Below, piece after piece: positions 1 to 7,948 of a DNA stretch of 64,000 bases. The position numbers were made by a program, and so were the translations under genes. The notes beneath the pieces were generated by a model, which saw only the letters and a list, made by a program, of their open reading frames with translations, did no database searches and was not told the origin of the DNA. Source of the DNA: Chlorogloea sp. CCALA 695 (GTDB lineage: Bacteria; Cyanobacteriota; Cyanobacteriia; Cyanobacteriales; Chroococcidiopsidaceae); NCBI RefSeq assembly GCF_003003885.1, contig NZ_PVWN01000021.1, forward strand, positions 1-64,000, in the 5' to 3' direction. The first letter of the stretch is position 1, and each line of letters starts with the position of its first letter.

Positions 1-75
1 AAGCCGGATACTTGGAAACTTGTAAGTCCGGTTTCTAGGGGGGAAGGGAGCAGTAATGCTCCTGCCCTACCCGAC
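1..75 (+). mobile_element. 3' end of inner group II intron (domains V and VI)
   Basis: The window opens in a group II intron. Positions 1-34 fit a 34-nt domain V: an 8-bp basal stem starting AAGCCGGA and closing TCCGGTTT, a two-base AG bulge, and a GAAA tetraloop at 15-18. The upper stem contains two U-U mismatches, so it may be weakened. Positions 35-75 form a domain VI hairpin (GGAGCA, loop GTAA, TGCTCC) ending CTACCCGAC, with the AY end expected of these introns. The downstream sequence is in frame with a reverse-transcriptase C-terminus belonging to a different intron, so this element is inserted inside that ORF. The 5' part lies outside the window. The 3' splice site at 75 is inferred. 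Confidence 0.75.
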
Positions 76-806
76 TAATCATACGACCACAAGATAATGC
101 GACGGAGATACTCGAAAGGATTAGTCAGTTTCTAGCCATCAGAGGAATGAAGGTAAGTGAGAATAAGACAAAGATAACCGCTACGACAGAGGGTTTTGAC
201 TTCCTTGGCTGGCACTTTAAAGTGCAAAGCAACGGAAAATTTAGATGTACCCCCTCAGTGGAGAACTTCAAGAAATTCCGCCAGAAGGTAAAAGCAATCG
301 TCAACTGCTCGAATTATGGAGCTAAGGAAAAGGCAACCAGGTTAGCCCCCTTAGTTAGAGGCTGGAGAAATTACCACAAATTCTGCAAGATGGATGGGTC
401 GCGGTTCTCGCTATACCACATTCAAAACAGAGCCTTTAAGGTATTTAACAAGGAAGCCAAACTAGACCGCCATTCTAGCAAGAAATTACTAGACAAGGCG
501 TTCCCAGCAGTTCCCTACTCCGAAAACAAATTTGTCAACGTCAAAGGAAACAAATCACCTTACGACGGAGATATAATCTACTGGAGCGAACGCAACAGTA
601 AGTTATACGACGACCACACCTCTAGAGCCTTAAAACGGCAAAACCATACGTGCGGACATTGCGGCATGAAGTGTCTCAGCGACGAGCGGGTACATTTACA
701 CCACATAGACGGGAATCATAGCAACTGGAGAAATAAAAATCTAGTAGCTCTACATGAATCTTGTCATAACTACGTCCACATGGGCAAAAGGGAACAACAA
801 CCCTAA
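76..806 (+). CDS. Group II intron reverse transcriptase/maturase, C-terminal part (partial)
   Basis: Intron-encoded protein acting in splicing and retrohoming of the outer intron. The frame is open from the inner intron's 3' splice site, so the ATG at 147 is not a true start. Residues just before it (TEILERISQFL, then RGMKVSENKTKI) match the region that follows the YADD active site of these reverse transcriptases, with the GFDFLGWHF motif after it. A maturase (X) domain follows, with VRGWRNYHKF. The C-terminus is an HNH endonuclease: CGHCGMKC, LHHIDGNHSNWRNKNL, then CHNYVH, with paired cysteines and histidines intact. The N-terminal half, including YADD, would lie upstream of the inner intron. 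Activity would require the inner intron to be spliced out. Confidence 0.85.
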
Positions 807-894
807 GAATATCTGGGAGCCGGGTGAGGCAAAAGTTTCATGCCCGGATCTGTAGGAGAGGTGCGGGGTTGTAATAGCCCCCATCGACTCTAAC
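76..894 (+). mobile_element. 3' part of outer group II intron (interrupted by the inner intron)
   Basis: This segment holds the end of an intron-encoded protein ORF (to 806) followed by its own domains V and VI. Domain V is 817-850, again exactly 34 nt: basal stem GAGCCGGG/CCCGGATC, upper stem TGAGGC/GTTTCA, loop AAAA, bulge TG. Domain VI spans about 851-894 and ends CTCTAAC, which sets the probable 3' splice site after 894. The next base opens a reading frame that continues into a LAGLIDADG endonuclease, so the exon is an intein endonuclease gene. Together with the element at 1-75 this forms a twintron-like arrangement. The 5' half of the intron is outside the window. Confidence 0.8.
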
Positions 895-1379
895 TAACAG
901 AAATACTAATCGATGAGCTTCAATACTCTGGGGAAATGAGAATTATTCAACCTGGGGTTTACACACCTCATTATCGAATAAATTTTTCGTCGCTAAGGTT
1001 AGCAAGTGCGCTAAGTAGATATGGTGTAGTGACGGGAAGGATGTCTACAGCTAATTATTACTTTCCTAAAAAGTTAGAATATTTAGCTGCTTATCTATTG
1101 GGCTATTTTGATGGCGATGGATGTGCTTATGTCAATAAAGGTAGAAGTGGAGGTCTTGTTTGTATTGTTGGTGCTTGGGAATTTACTTACGAATTAGCAA
1201 GAATTTTAAATATGGGTTCTGTACAAGAACACCAATCAAAGAAAGTTTACTACTGGAGAATTTTTAGCCGCGAACATATACAATCATTTTATAATTTTGT
1301 GTATACAAATCAAAGTTTAGGGTTACAACGAAAAAGACAAAAAATCGAGCAAATATTAGAGGGCTACAAACGTGGTTAA
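895..1379 (+). CDS. LAGLIDADG homing endonuclease domain of the DnaE intein, C-terminal half (partial, ends in TAA)
   Basis: The frame is open from the outer intron's 3' splice site and ends with TAA at 1377-1379. The ATG at 936 is internal, since the reading continues upstream as TEILIDELQYSGE. The diagnostic motif LLGYFDGDG (1095-1121) is the second LAGLIDADG helix of a double-motif intein endonuclease. The stretch before it (LASALSRYGVVTGRMS...FP) resembles the linker between the two motifs, so the first motif should lie 5' of the introns. The ORF leads directly into the intein C-terminal segment in a different frame and overlaps it by 8 bases. In a contiguous intein this domain sits between the N- and C-terminal splicing blocks. 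That is exactly the position here, so it is read as a relic of the ancestral DnaE intein. Confidence 0.75.
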
Positions 1380-1479
1380 AATAATTAGTTGTAAATCGTT
1401 AGGTATTCAAACTGTATATGATATTGGAGTCGAAAAAAATCATAATTTTATATTAGAAAATGGAGCAGTTGCTTCAAAT
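1372..1479 (+). other. DnaE split intein, C-terminal fragment (36 aa)
   Basis: The segment encodes MVKIISCKSLGIQTVYDIG through GAVASN. Block F features are seen in VYDIGVEKNHNF, including its histidine. Block G ends SN followed by the +1 cysteine (TGC at 1480-1482). The penultimate residue is Ser rather than His, as usual for the DnaE family. All residues needed for the C-terminal half reaction (terminal Asn36, Cys+1) are present, so trans-splicing competence is expected. Confidence 0.93.
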
Positions 1480-2718
1480 TGCTTTAACAAATCTCATTCA
1501 ACAGCTTATGCCTATGTAACTTATCAAACAACTTACTTGAAAGCAAATTATCCTGTGGAATATATGGCGGCGTTGTTAACATCAAATAGCGGCGATACAG
1601 ATAAGGTGCAAAAGTATATTGCTACTTGTTTGACAATGAATATTCCTATAGAACAAGTAGATATCAATCATTCGGTTATAGATTTTGCGCCTCTTGACAC
1701 TACAATTTTGTTTGGATTTTGTGCGGTGCGAAATCTTGGATTAGGTGCAAGTGAATGTATTTTAGAAGCAAGAAATAATGGTGGTGAGTTTAAGTCATTA
1801 GCCGATTTGTGCGATCGCGTAGATTTGCATACAGTCAGCCGTCGCGCTTTGGAAACTCTGATTTTATGCGGTGGTTTTGACAAAATTGAGCCTAATCGCA
1901 ACCAATTAATCCACGATTTAGATGTAGTTTTAGATTGGTCGCAATCGCGCCTCAAAGAACGCGCCAGTGGGCAAGTAAACCTCTTTGATTGGAGCGGTTT
2001 AGAAAATAACGAGCAAGCAAGTAATAAGTTTGATTCCGTCCCTAAAGCTGCAAAAGTAGCGGATTTTTCTCAACAAGAAAAGCTAAATAAAGAAAAAGAA
2101 TTACTTGGCTTTTACGTTTCCGATCATCCCCTAAAATCTGTGCGTTCCGCCATGCAAGTTTTAGCACCAATTAATTTAAGCGAATTAGAAGCGCAAAGCA
2201 AAAAAGCCTTACTGTGTGCAGTAGTGATGATTAGTAGCATTAAACCAATTACCACCAAAAAAGGCGATCGCATGGCGATTGTAAAACTCGAAGACTTGAC
2301 AGGACAAACGGAAGCTGTAGTATTTCCGAGAACCTTCGAGCAAATTGGCTCGTTGCTAGTTACCGATGCGCGCCTAATTGTTTGGGGTAAACTCGATCGC
2401 AAAGATGATGATGAGCTTCAGCTAATTATTGAAAATGCTCAATTGATTGACAAAGTGCAAATGTTAATGGTGGAATTAACAATCGAACAAGCCGTAGACA
2501 CTTCAAAGCAAAACCAGTTAAGAAGCATTCTGCAAGAGCAATCTGGCGACAAAGATAAAGCCAATACTCCCGTACTTGCGATCGTCACAGCAATAAATAA
2601 CCGTCAATTAGTCCGTTTTGGTCGTCAGTATTGGGTACAAAACTGCAATGCTGCGGTACAGTCGCTCACCACTGCAAATTTTATGGCTTATGCTCAACCT
2701 TTAACCAATTTTACCTAG
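1372..2718 (+). CDS. dnaE: DNA polymerase III alpha subunit, C-terminal half with N-terminal split-intein fragment (IntC-DnaE-C)
   Basis: C-terminal half of the replicative polymerase catalytic subunit. It is joined to the N-half by protein trans-splicing. Residues 1-36 are the C-intein. Splicing leaves Cys37 (CFNKSHSTAYAYV) as the first extein residue. The extein includes a helix-hairpin-helix-like region near residues 138-172 and an OB-fold near 275-365. Start: GTG at 1372 gives exactly the 36-residue IntC of other cyanobacterial split DnaE inteins. GAGGG at 1359-1363, 8 nt upstream, is a plausible ribosome site, and the frame upstream is closed by TAG at 1357. The endonuclease ORF overlaps it by 8 bases, so translational coupling is likely. 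The extein length (412 aa) is normal. The N-half is not in the window. Confidence 0.95.
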   Translation: MVKIISCKSLGIQTVYDIGVEKNHNFILENGAVASNCFNKSHSTAYAYVTYQTTYLKANYPVEYMAALLTSNSGDTDKVQKYIATCLTMNIPIEQVDINHSVIDFAPLDTTILFGFCAVRNLGLGASECILEARNNGGEFKSLADLCDRVDLHTVSRRALETLILCGGFDKIEPNRNQLIHDLDVVLDWSQSRLKERASGQVNLFDWSGLENNEQASNKFDSVPKAAKVADFSQQEKLNKEKELLGFYVSDHPLKSVRSAMQVLAPINLSELEAQSKKALLCAVVMISSIKPITTKKGDRMAIVKLEDLTGQTEAVVFPRTFEQIGSLLVTDARLIVWGKLDRKDDDELQLIIENAQLIDKVQMLMVELTIEQAVDTSKQNQLRSILQEQSGDKDKANTPVLAIVTAINNRQLVRFGRQYWVQNCNAAVQSLTTANFMAYAQPLTNFT

Positions 2719-2800
2719 AAGTCGCCTACTTCCATCAAAATTAAACCCAGCATATTTTTCCCACTACCATCTAAAAGGTTTGAGTATTTAAAATTAACTA

Positions 2801-2992
2801 CTACTCCTGCAAATGGCTTTTCTCTGGTTCGAGAGGAGGAATTTGATCTGCTGTTAGAGTAATAATTTTACCATCTTGCCAAATACTAATTGATTCTCCT
2901 AGTTTGCGGTGCTTTTCTATAGCTTCAGCGATCGCTAATTTCACCCCAGCATCAATTTTTTGATATAGTTCTATTAATGATTGTTCATTCAT
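2801..2992 (-). CDS. Small hypothetical protein, possible antitoxin partner of the zeta-like kinase
   Basis: A 63-residue protein with a helical N-terminus (IELYQKIDAGVKLAIAEAIEKHRKLG) followed by a short strand-rich tail (ISIWQDGKIITLTADQIPP). Its start overlaps the end of the upstream zeta-type kinase gene by 8 bases, so the two are almost certainly co-transcribed and translationally coupled. I do not recognise a named family. The pairing suggests an antidote or accessory subunit, but the order (kinase first, small protein second) is the reverse of classical epsilon-zeta. The antitoxin role is inference only. Confidence 0.6.
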   Translation of the reverse strand: MNEQSLIELYQKIDAGVKLAIAEAIEKHRKLGESISIWQDGKIITLTADQIPPLEPEKSHLQE

Positions 2993-3560
2993 CGGTAATT
3001 TTTATTATCTGATTCCAGATTTCAGGTTGATAAATAAGCGGTTTTTTCTCAATGTCACAAACTGCAACTACTTGAGAACCCGGACTAGAGTTATCATATA
3101 TAACCCAAGTGTCACATAACGGTAAATATAATTCTAGTAAATTTTTAATGCCTCTTATATAACGGCGGCGAATGACATCTTCAGGAATATTATGCCCGCC
3201 GCTCTCTACTCGCCTGCGTACTCGCTTTATTGCTAATTCAGGACTTTGTAGCCAAAAGAAAATTAAGTTAATAGTGTAACCTTTTAGCTTAGATTTTCTT
3301 AAAAAACTAGCGAAATATCGAGCAGCAAGAGTAGTTTCAAAAGCAAAATCAGTACCAGAATTAGCAAGTATTTCTAATCTTTCTAACATTAACCTTCCGG
3401 CGAGAATAGCAACGGATTCTGGGTTAAACATTGAAAGCCCCGCAGCAATTTCATCGGCGTTAATATACTCAATAACTCCTAGAAAGTTGGGTAATAATCT
3501 TTTAGCTGTAGTTGTCTTTCCTGAACCATTTGCACCACCAATAAGATAAAGATTAGACAT
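2985..3560 (-). CDS. Zeta-toxin-like P-loop kinase
   Basis: About 191 residues, predicted cytoplasmic ATP-binding kinase. A Walker A motif GANGSGKTT begins at residue 9 (Lys15, Thr16). It is followed by INADEIAAGLS and FAFETTLAA, the pattern of the zeta-toxin/UDP-GlcNAc kinase-like family. An Arg-rich stretch, IKRVRRRVESGGHNIPEDVI, matches the lid-like region of these enzymes. The start MSNLYLIGG (ATG at 3560) places the P-loop near the N-terminus as usual; a GTG at 3575 would add five residues. The small ORF behind it overlaps by 8 bases. Whether this is a toxin or a housekeeping kinase cannot be told from sequence. It is divergent from the GH57 gene. Confidence 0.75.
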   Translation of the reverse strand: MSNLYLIGGANGSGKTTTAKRLLPNFLGVIEYINADEIAAGLSMFNPESVAILAGRLMLERLEILANSGTDFAFETTLAARYFASFLRKSKLKGYTINLIFFWLQSPELAIKRVRRRVESGGHNIPEDVIRRRYIRGIKNLLELYLPLCDTWVIYDNSSPGSQVVAVCDIEKKPLIYQPEIWNQIIKITDE

Positions 3561-3640
3561 TACCAATAGTTTCACTAAGTTTTTAGTTAGGAAAGTTGAA
3601 AATTTAGTAACATAAACTTATCTTACTAAAATTAATAAAA

Positions 3641-5101
3641 ATGGTTGCAGCATCAGAATCGCTAACCTTACCGACTTTACCAGAAATAATTGATGGATTG
3701 CCAAATATTTGTGGTTCAGAATCTTTGGTTGAAACGGTAGTTAAAAACGATAGACCAGTATTTTTACCCACAAGTAATATAGATATTCAAAACGTAAAAG
3801 CTACCTTTGCGATCGCCTTACATATGCAGCAACCGATAATTCCGGCGGGAAGCAATGGCGAATTAATTAGCAATTTGCAATATATGTTTGAGCATTCCTC
3901 TGAAGGAGATAACCATAATGCTGCGCCTTTTGCTCATTGTTACAGTCGCATGGCGGATATGATTTGCGATCTTGTCAGTAGAGGCAAAAATCCGCGTGTA
4001 ATGTTGGATTATTCCGGTAATTTGCTATGGGGATTGCGGCAAATGGGACGAGGGGATGTGATAGACAATCTTAAACGGATAACGTGCGATCGCACCTATC
4101 AACCTTATGTAGAATGGCTAGGGACAATGTGGAGTCATGCTGTAGTTCCCTCTACTCCAATTCCCGATATTAAACTGCATATTCGCGCTTGGCAACATCA
4201 TTTTGCAGCAATTTTTGGCTGGGAGGCTTTAGCACGAGTTAAAGGGTTTTCTCCGCCAGAGATGCACTTACCTAACCATCCCGATACTTTGTTTGAATTT
4301 GTCAAAGCTTTACTAGACTGCGGCTACCGTTGGGTGATGGTACAAGAGCATTCTATAGAAACTTTAACTGGGCAACCTCTACAGTACAAGCATTTACCCC
4401 ACCGTTTAGTAGCGCGTAATTCTCAAGGGGAAACTTTAAGTATTACAGCCTTAATTAAAACTCAAGGATCGGATACTAAATTAGTCGCGCAGATGCAGCC
4501 GTATTATGAGGCGAAAACCTTATCAAGGCAAACTTTAGGCAATGTTTCTGTACCACCAATAGTTACTCAAATTGGTGATGGCGAAAATGGTGGCGTGATG
4601 ATGAATGAGTTTCCCGGCGCATTTATGAGAGCTTGGGAAGAAATGGGTAATGATGTTGTTAGCGTCACGGGTACAGAGTATTTAGAATTGATTTCGTCTA
4701 TTGGTTGTACTGCGGAGGATTTTCCCACCTGTCAAGCTGTAGGACAACATCAGATTTGGGAGCAAGTAAATTCTAAGTACGCACCCGATGCGGTGAATAA
4801 TGCGATCGCCTTTCTGAAGCAAAATAACCCAAATTTTCATGTAGATGGCGCTTCTTGGACTAACAATTTAAGTTGGGTAAAGGGTTATGAAAATGTCTTA
4901 ACTCCGATGAATCAACTTAGCGCTTTGTTTCACCAGAAGGTAGATCCAGCAAATACTCAATCATCTAACTATCGTCAAGCGTTGCTACACAATCTTTTAT
5001 TACAAACCAGTTGTTTTCGTTATTGGGGACAAGGCGTGTGGACAGATTACGCACGGGAAATTTACAGGCGCGGTGAAAAGATATTGACAGATAATTTTTA
5101 A
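3641..5101 (+). CDS. Glycoside hydrolase family 57-type protein
   Basis: A 486-residue cytosolic protein without signal peptide. Family features are the N-terminal strand IALHMQQPIIP (motif-1-like), HCYSRMADMICDL, a central GFSPPEMHLP segment in the position of the catalytic-Glu motif, and MVQEHSIE. GH57 members in cyanobacteria act on alpha-glucans, as amylases, branching enzymes or amylopullulanases. Which reaction applies here is not evident, and assignment of nucleophile and acid/base is uncertain. The ATG start is consistent with the intergenic gap to the divergent kinase gene. A diverged, broken copy of its last 300 bases lies 3.3 kb downstream at 8136-8435. Confidence 0.8.
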   Translation: MVAASESLTLPTLPEIIDGLPNICGSESLVETVVKNDRPVFLPTSNIDIQNVKATFAIALHMQQPIIPAGSNGELISNLQYMFEHSSEGDNHNAAPFAHCYSRMADMICDLVSRGKNPRVMLDYSGNLLWGLRQMGRGDVIDNLKRITCDRTYQPYVEWLGTMWSHAVVPSTPIPDIKLHIRAWQHHFAAIFGWEALARVKGFSPPEMHLPNHPDTLFEFVKALLDCGYRWVMVQEHSIETLTGQPLQYKHLPHRLVARNSQGETLSITALIKTQGSDTKLVAQMQPYYEAKTLSRQTLGNVSVPPIVTQIGDGENGGVMMNEFPGAFMRAWEEMGNDVVSVTGTEYLELISSIGCTAEDFPTCQAVGQHQIWEQVNSKYAPDAVNNAIAFLKQNNPNFHVDGASWTNNLSWVKGYENVLTPMNQLSALFHQKVDPANTQSSNYRQALLHNLLLQTSCFRYWGQGVWTDYAREIYRRGEKILTDNF

Positions 5102-5178
5102 CTAATAGATAGGTAGGATCTGCAACAACATTTTTTTGAGTTTACACTCGTTTACAAATACTTTTAACTGATGTATAC

Positions 5179-6726
5179 GTGCCTGAATTAGTCCCGATTC
5201 TAATTATTTTGTTGCTGATTGCTACTACCGTCGCCTTGGTTTCGCGGCGGCTAAGAATCCCTTATGTTACGGGTTTAGTTTTAGCAGGTTTGCCCATCAC
5301 CGAGCTATTGTCCCGTCGTGTTGGGTTAGATCCCTACCTAGTTTTAAACCTTTTTCTGCCAATTTTAATTTTTGAAGCTGGCATTAATACCGATGTTCGC
5401 CGTCTCCGCAGCACTTTTAAACCCATTGCTCTATTGGCGGGCCCTGGGGCATTGCTTGCCACTGCTATTATCGCCGTACTCTTAAAATTTGGGCTGACAT
5501 TAGACTGGATACCTGCCCTGTTTTTAGGCGTAATTCTGGCAAATACAGATACGGTGTCAATGATTGCCGTATTTAAGGATATTCCTGTTCCTGCCCGACT
5601 TTCAACTATTGTTGAAGGCGAAACTTTATTTAACGATGCCGCCGCTTTAGTTTTATTCAACCTAATAGTAAAAGTATATTCAACGGGTTCTTTGACCTTT
5701 TTAGAAGGAGTCCAAGAATTTTTATTTGTGGCGGTGGGAGGCAGCCTAGTAGGTTTAGTTTTAGGCTACTTGAGCATACCTATATTTGCCCGTTTAAACG
5801 ATCCTCTCAGCAGTCTGTTATTAACGGTTGCTGTTGCTTTGGGAACCTCTCAGGCGGGGCAGTTTCTTGGTGTATCTGGCCCGGTGGCGGTGGTGGTGGC
5901 GGGGCTAATTTTTGGTAATCTGGGACTTTCTCAAACTAATTCTGCGGGCGATCGCCTTACACTATTAAGCTTCTGGGAATATGCTGGTTTTGGAGTCAAT
6001 ACTTTTATATTTCTGCTCATTGGCATAGAAATAAACCCCATCACGCTCATTAAGATTTTGCCCGCAGTTTTACTTACAGTTGCAGTTTACCAAGTGGGTA
6101 GGGTTCTTACTGTTTACCCGTTGCTTGCTGGAATACGCTGGATCGATCGCCCAATTCCCTTACGCTATAAACATTTACTTTTTATCGGCAACATCAAAGG
6201 TTCGCTCTCAATGGCTTTAGCGTTGAGCTTACCTACCAATTTACCAGGGCGAGAATATCTGATTGTTTTAGTCTATGGCTGCGTGTTGGTGTCCTTAGTA
6301 GGTCAAGGTTTAAGCTTGCCTTGGCTAGTAAAACGCTTAAAATTAGCTAATGTTTCCGAAACTCGCCAGCAAATTGAACAGTTGCAAGCTCAGTTAATTA
6401 CAGGTAAAGCCGCTCAAGATGAATTAGATAGCTTGTTGAAGTCAGGAGTATTGCCTAAAGCCGTTTATGAAGAAATGCGCGCAGGTTATCAGGTACGAGT
6501 AGCAGGAGCAGAAAAAGCACTGCGGGAAATCTATAACCGCCGCCCAGATACATCGGATGCCACCACAGGCGATCGCACTAAACTTGATGCTATTCGCCGC
6601 CGCCTACTGCTGGCAGAAAAAGGAGCTTTGGGTGAAGCTATCCGCAAACAAATTCTTTCGCCTGAAATTGTGCGATCGCGTTTGCAAAATATTGACGAGC
6701 AACTGCTAAAACTCGAAGATGATTAG
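5179..6726 (+). CDS. Na+/H+ antiporter, CPA1 (NhaP/NhaS1-like) family
   Basis: A 515-residue polytopic inner-membrane exchanger. About twelve hydrophobic segments occupy residues 1-390, followed by a hydrophilic, partly coiled-coil cytoplasmic tail (about 395-515). The ion-binding signature is visible as EGETLFNDAAALVLF, carrying the Asn-Asp pair typical of electroneutral CPA1 exchangers. Start is GTG (PELVPILIILL), because no ATG gives the first helix. The tail overlaps the convergent DUF3124 gene by 4 bases. A neighbouring RCK-domain protein suggests a local ion-homeostasis block. Substrate (Na+ versus K+ or Li+) is inferred from the family. Confidence 0.88.
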   Translation: MPELVPILIILLLIATTVALVSRRLRIPYVTGLVLAGLPITELLSRRVGLDPYLVLNLFLPILIFEAGINTDVRRLRSTFKPIALLAGPGALLATAIIAVLLKFGLTLDWIPALFLGVILANTDTVSMIAVFKDIPVPARLSTIVEGETLFNDAAALVLFNLIVKVYSTGSLTFLEGVQEFLFVAVGGSLVGLVLGYLSIPIFARLNDPLSSLLLTVAVALGTSQAGQFLGVSGPVAVVVAGLIFGNLGLSQTNSAGDRLTLLSFWEYAGFGVNTFIFLLIGIEINPITLIKILPAVLLTVAVYQVGRVLTVYPLLAGIRWIDRPIPLRYKHLLFIGNIKGSLSMALALSLPTNLPGREYLIVLVYGCVLVSLVGQGLSLPWLVKRLKLANVSETRQQIEQLQAQLITGKAAQDELDSLLKSGVLPKAVYEEMRAGYQVRVAGAEKALREIYNRRPDTSDATTGDRTKLDAIRRRLLLAEKGALGEAIRKQILSPEIVRSRLQNIDEQLLKLEDD

Positions 6727-7265
6727 ATAGGCGATTTCTGAGGGGTTGTTTGATTTATAATCACTTTACCCGGACTAATCCAAGAAATTCCTTGTTGTAA
6801 AGCACTCCCAATCATTACCGCTTCTACTATTGGTTCAGAAATATCTGTTTTGGCTACCCATTCCACAATAAAATTTGCCCCACTACCGCCACTGGTATCG
6901 TTTCTATCTACTACAAAATTTGTAGAAGCTAGTGCATCAAGTTGAATGGGACGTTCTATATACTGCCGGATTAATTTACCATTCGAGTCATAGTAGCGTA
7001 CCGCCGTAACAATCATGGGGTTAGTTAAATCTGTATTGCGAATACTCAATGTAGCCGCCAAATCGAAATACTTTTGCCGATTTTCATAATAAATATGCGA
7101 ATAAATCGGCACATAAATAGTTTGTCCCATTGCGGCTTGAAAATTTTGCTCTAAAATCACCACTTTTGGAGATGAAACGATTGGCGGCGGTGGAACTTCC
7201 GATGGGGTACAAGCAGTCAGAAAAATTAGCGCGAATTCTATACAAATTAGGCGGTATGGCTTCAT
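6723..7265 (-). CDS. DUF3124 family lipoprotein
   Basis: 180 residues. The N-terminal signal peptide has a lipobox LTAC, with the lipid-modified cysteine at residue 19, followed by a Pro/Ser linker. The remaining domain (VPIYSHIYYENRQKYFDLAATLSIRNTD ...) is beta-rich and matches the DUF3124 group of periplasmic lipoproteins, whose function is unknown. It starts 5 bases after the stop of the RCK-domain gene on the same strand, so the two form an operon. Confidence 0.75.
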   Translation of the reverse strand: MKPYRLICIEFALIFLTACTPSEVPPPPIVSSPKVVILEQNFQAAMGQTIYVPIYSHIYYENRQKYFDLAATLSIRNTDLTNPMIVTAVRYYDSNGKLIRQYIERPIQLDALASTNFVVDRNDTSGGSGANFIVEWVAKTDISEPIVEAVMIGSALQQGISWISPGKVIINQTTPQKSPI

Positions 7266-7270
7266 CCGAA

Positions 7271-7948
7271 TTATTTACAACCTTCGATAAAATCAATGAC
7301 TTGATGCAGTGAGCCTGGTTTTGTAACAATTAGAACTGTTGAACCAGGTTCTAATACCGTACTACCGTTAGGAATTATCAAGTTTTCATGAACATGAGCT
7401 TGATAGCCAATGATTAAGGAGCCTGTAGGAAAGCGAGAATCAAGAGCAATTTCGGCAACGCTACGCCCAGCAACATAACAATTTTCTGGGATTGCAAGTT
7501 TTAGCACTTCAATTTGTCCCTGCTCAAAGTGCATCATTGATTCTACTTGTGGATATTCAATCGCATTTACCATCGTTGATACTGCCAAATCCACCGTACT
7601 AACTATATGATTTGCTCCGACTATGCGTAATGGCTCGGCAAAATCGCGGTGGCGCATCCGAGTCACAATGTGCGGCGCTCCGTAGTGTTTGGCAAGCGTT
7701 ACCATCGCTAGATTTAAGGCATCGCTCCGCAATGCAGCTACTACCGAGTCAGCTTTACCAATGCCCGATTCTAACAATACTTCGGTACTTACAGCACTGC
7801 CAACAAACGCCATCACTCCTACTTGTTCGCGGGCATAACGGCAGGCAACGGGATCGATATCAATTACCGCCACTGTATGACCTAATTCTACAAGCCTGTG
7901 TGCCAAACTCAGCCCAATTAAACCGCCGCCACCAATTAGCACGTACAT
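7271..7948 (-). CDS. RCK (TrkA-N/TrkA-C) domain protein, potassium-channel/transporter regulator type
   Basis: 225 residues. A Rossmann NAD-binding TrkA-N domain starts at residue 1 (VLIGGGGLIGLSLAHRL, with Asp at the end of strand 2 in AVIDID). A TrkA-C ligand-binding domain follows from about residue 140 (IEVLKLAIPENCYVAGRSVAEI). Such proteins gate K+ uptake systems (Trk/Ktr) or channels in response to NAD(H) or nucleotides. No membrane channel gene is adjacent, although a Na+/H+ antiporter lies one gene away. The partner is therefore unknown. It probably forms an operon with the DUF3124 lipoprotein. Confidence 0.85.
   Translation of the reverse strand: MYVLIGGGGLIGLSLAHRLVELGHTVAVIDIDPVACRYAREQVGVMAFVGSAVSTEVLLESGIGKADSVVAALRSDALNLAMVTLAKHYGAPHIVTRMRHRDFAEPLRIVGANHIVSTVDLAVSTMVNAIEYPQVESMMHFEQGQIEVLKLAIPENCYVAGRSVAEIALDSRFPTGSLIIGYQAHVHENLIIPNGSTVLEPGSTVLIVTKPGSLHQVIDFIEGCK

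Noticed and set aside
936-938. ATG at 936 as the start of an independent endonuclease gene
   Set aside because: The frame continues upstream to the intron splice site and encodes intein-linker-like sequence, so the ATG is internal.
7130-7312. Plus-strand 60-residue ORF opposite DUF3124/RCK
   Set aside because: Crosses the boundary of two real minus-strand genes and has no family features.
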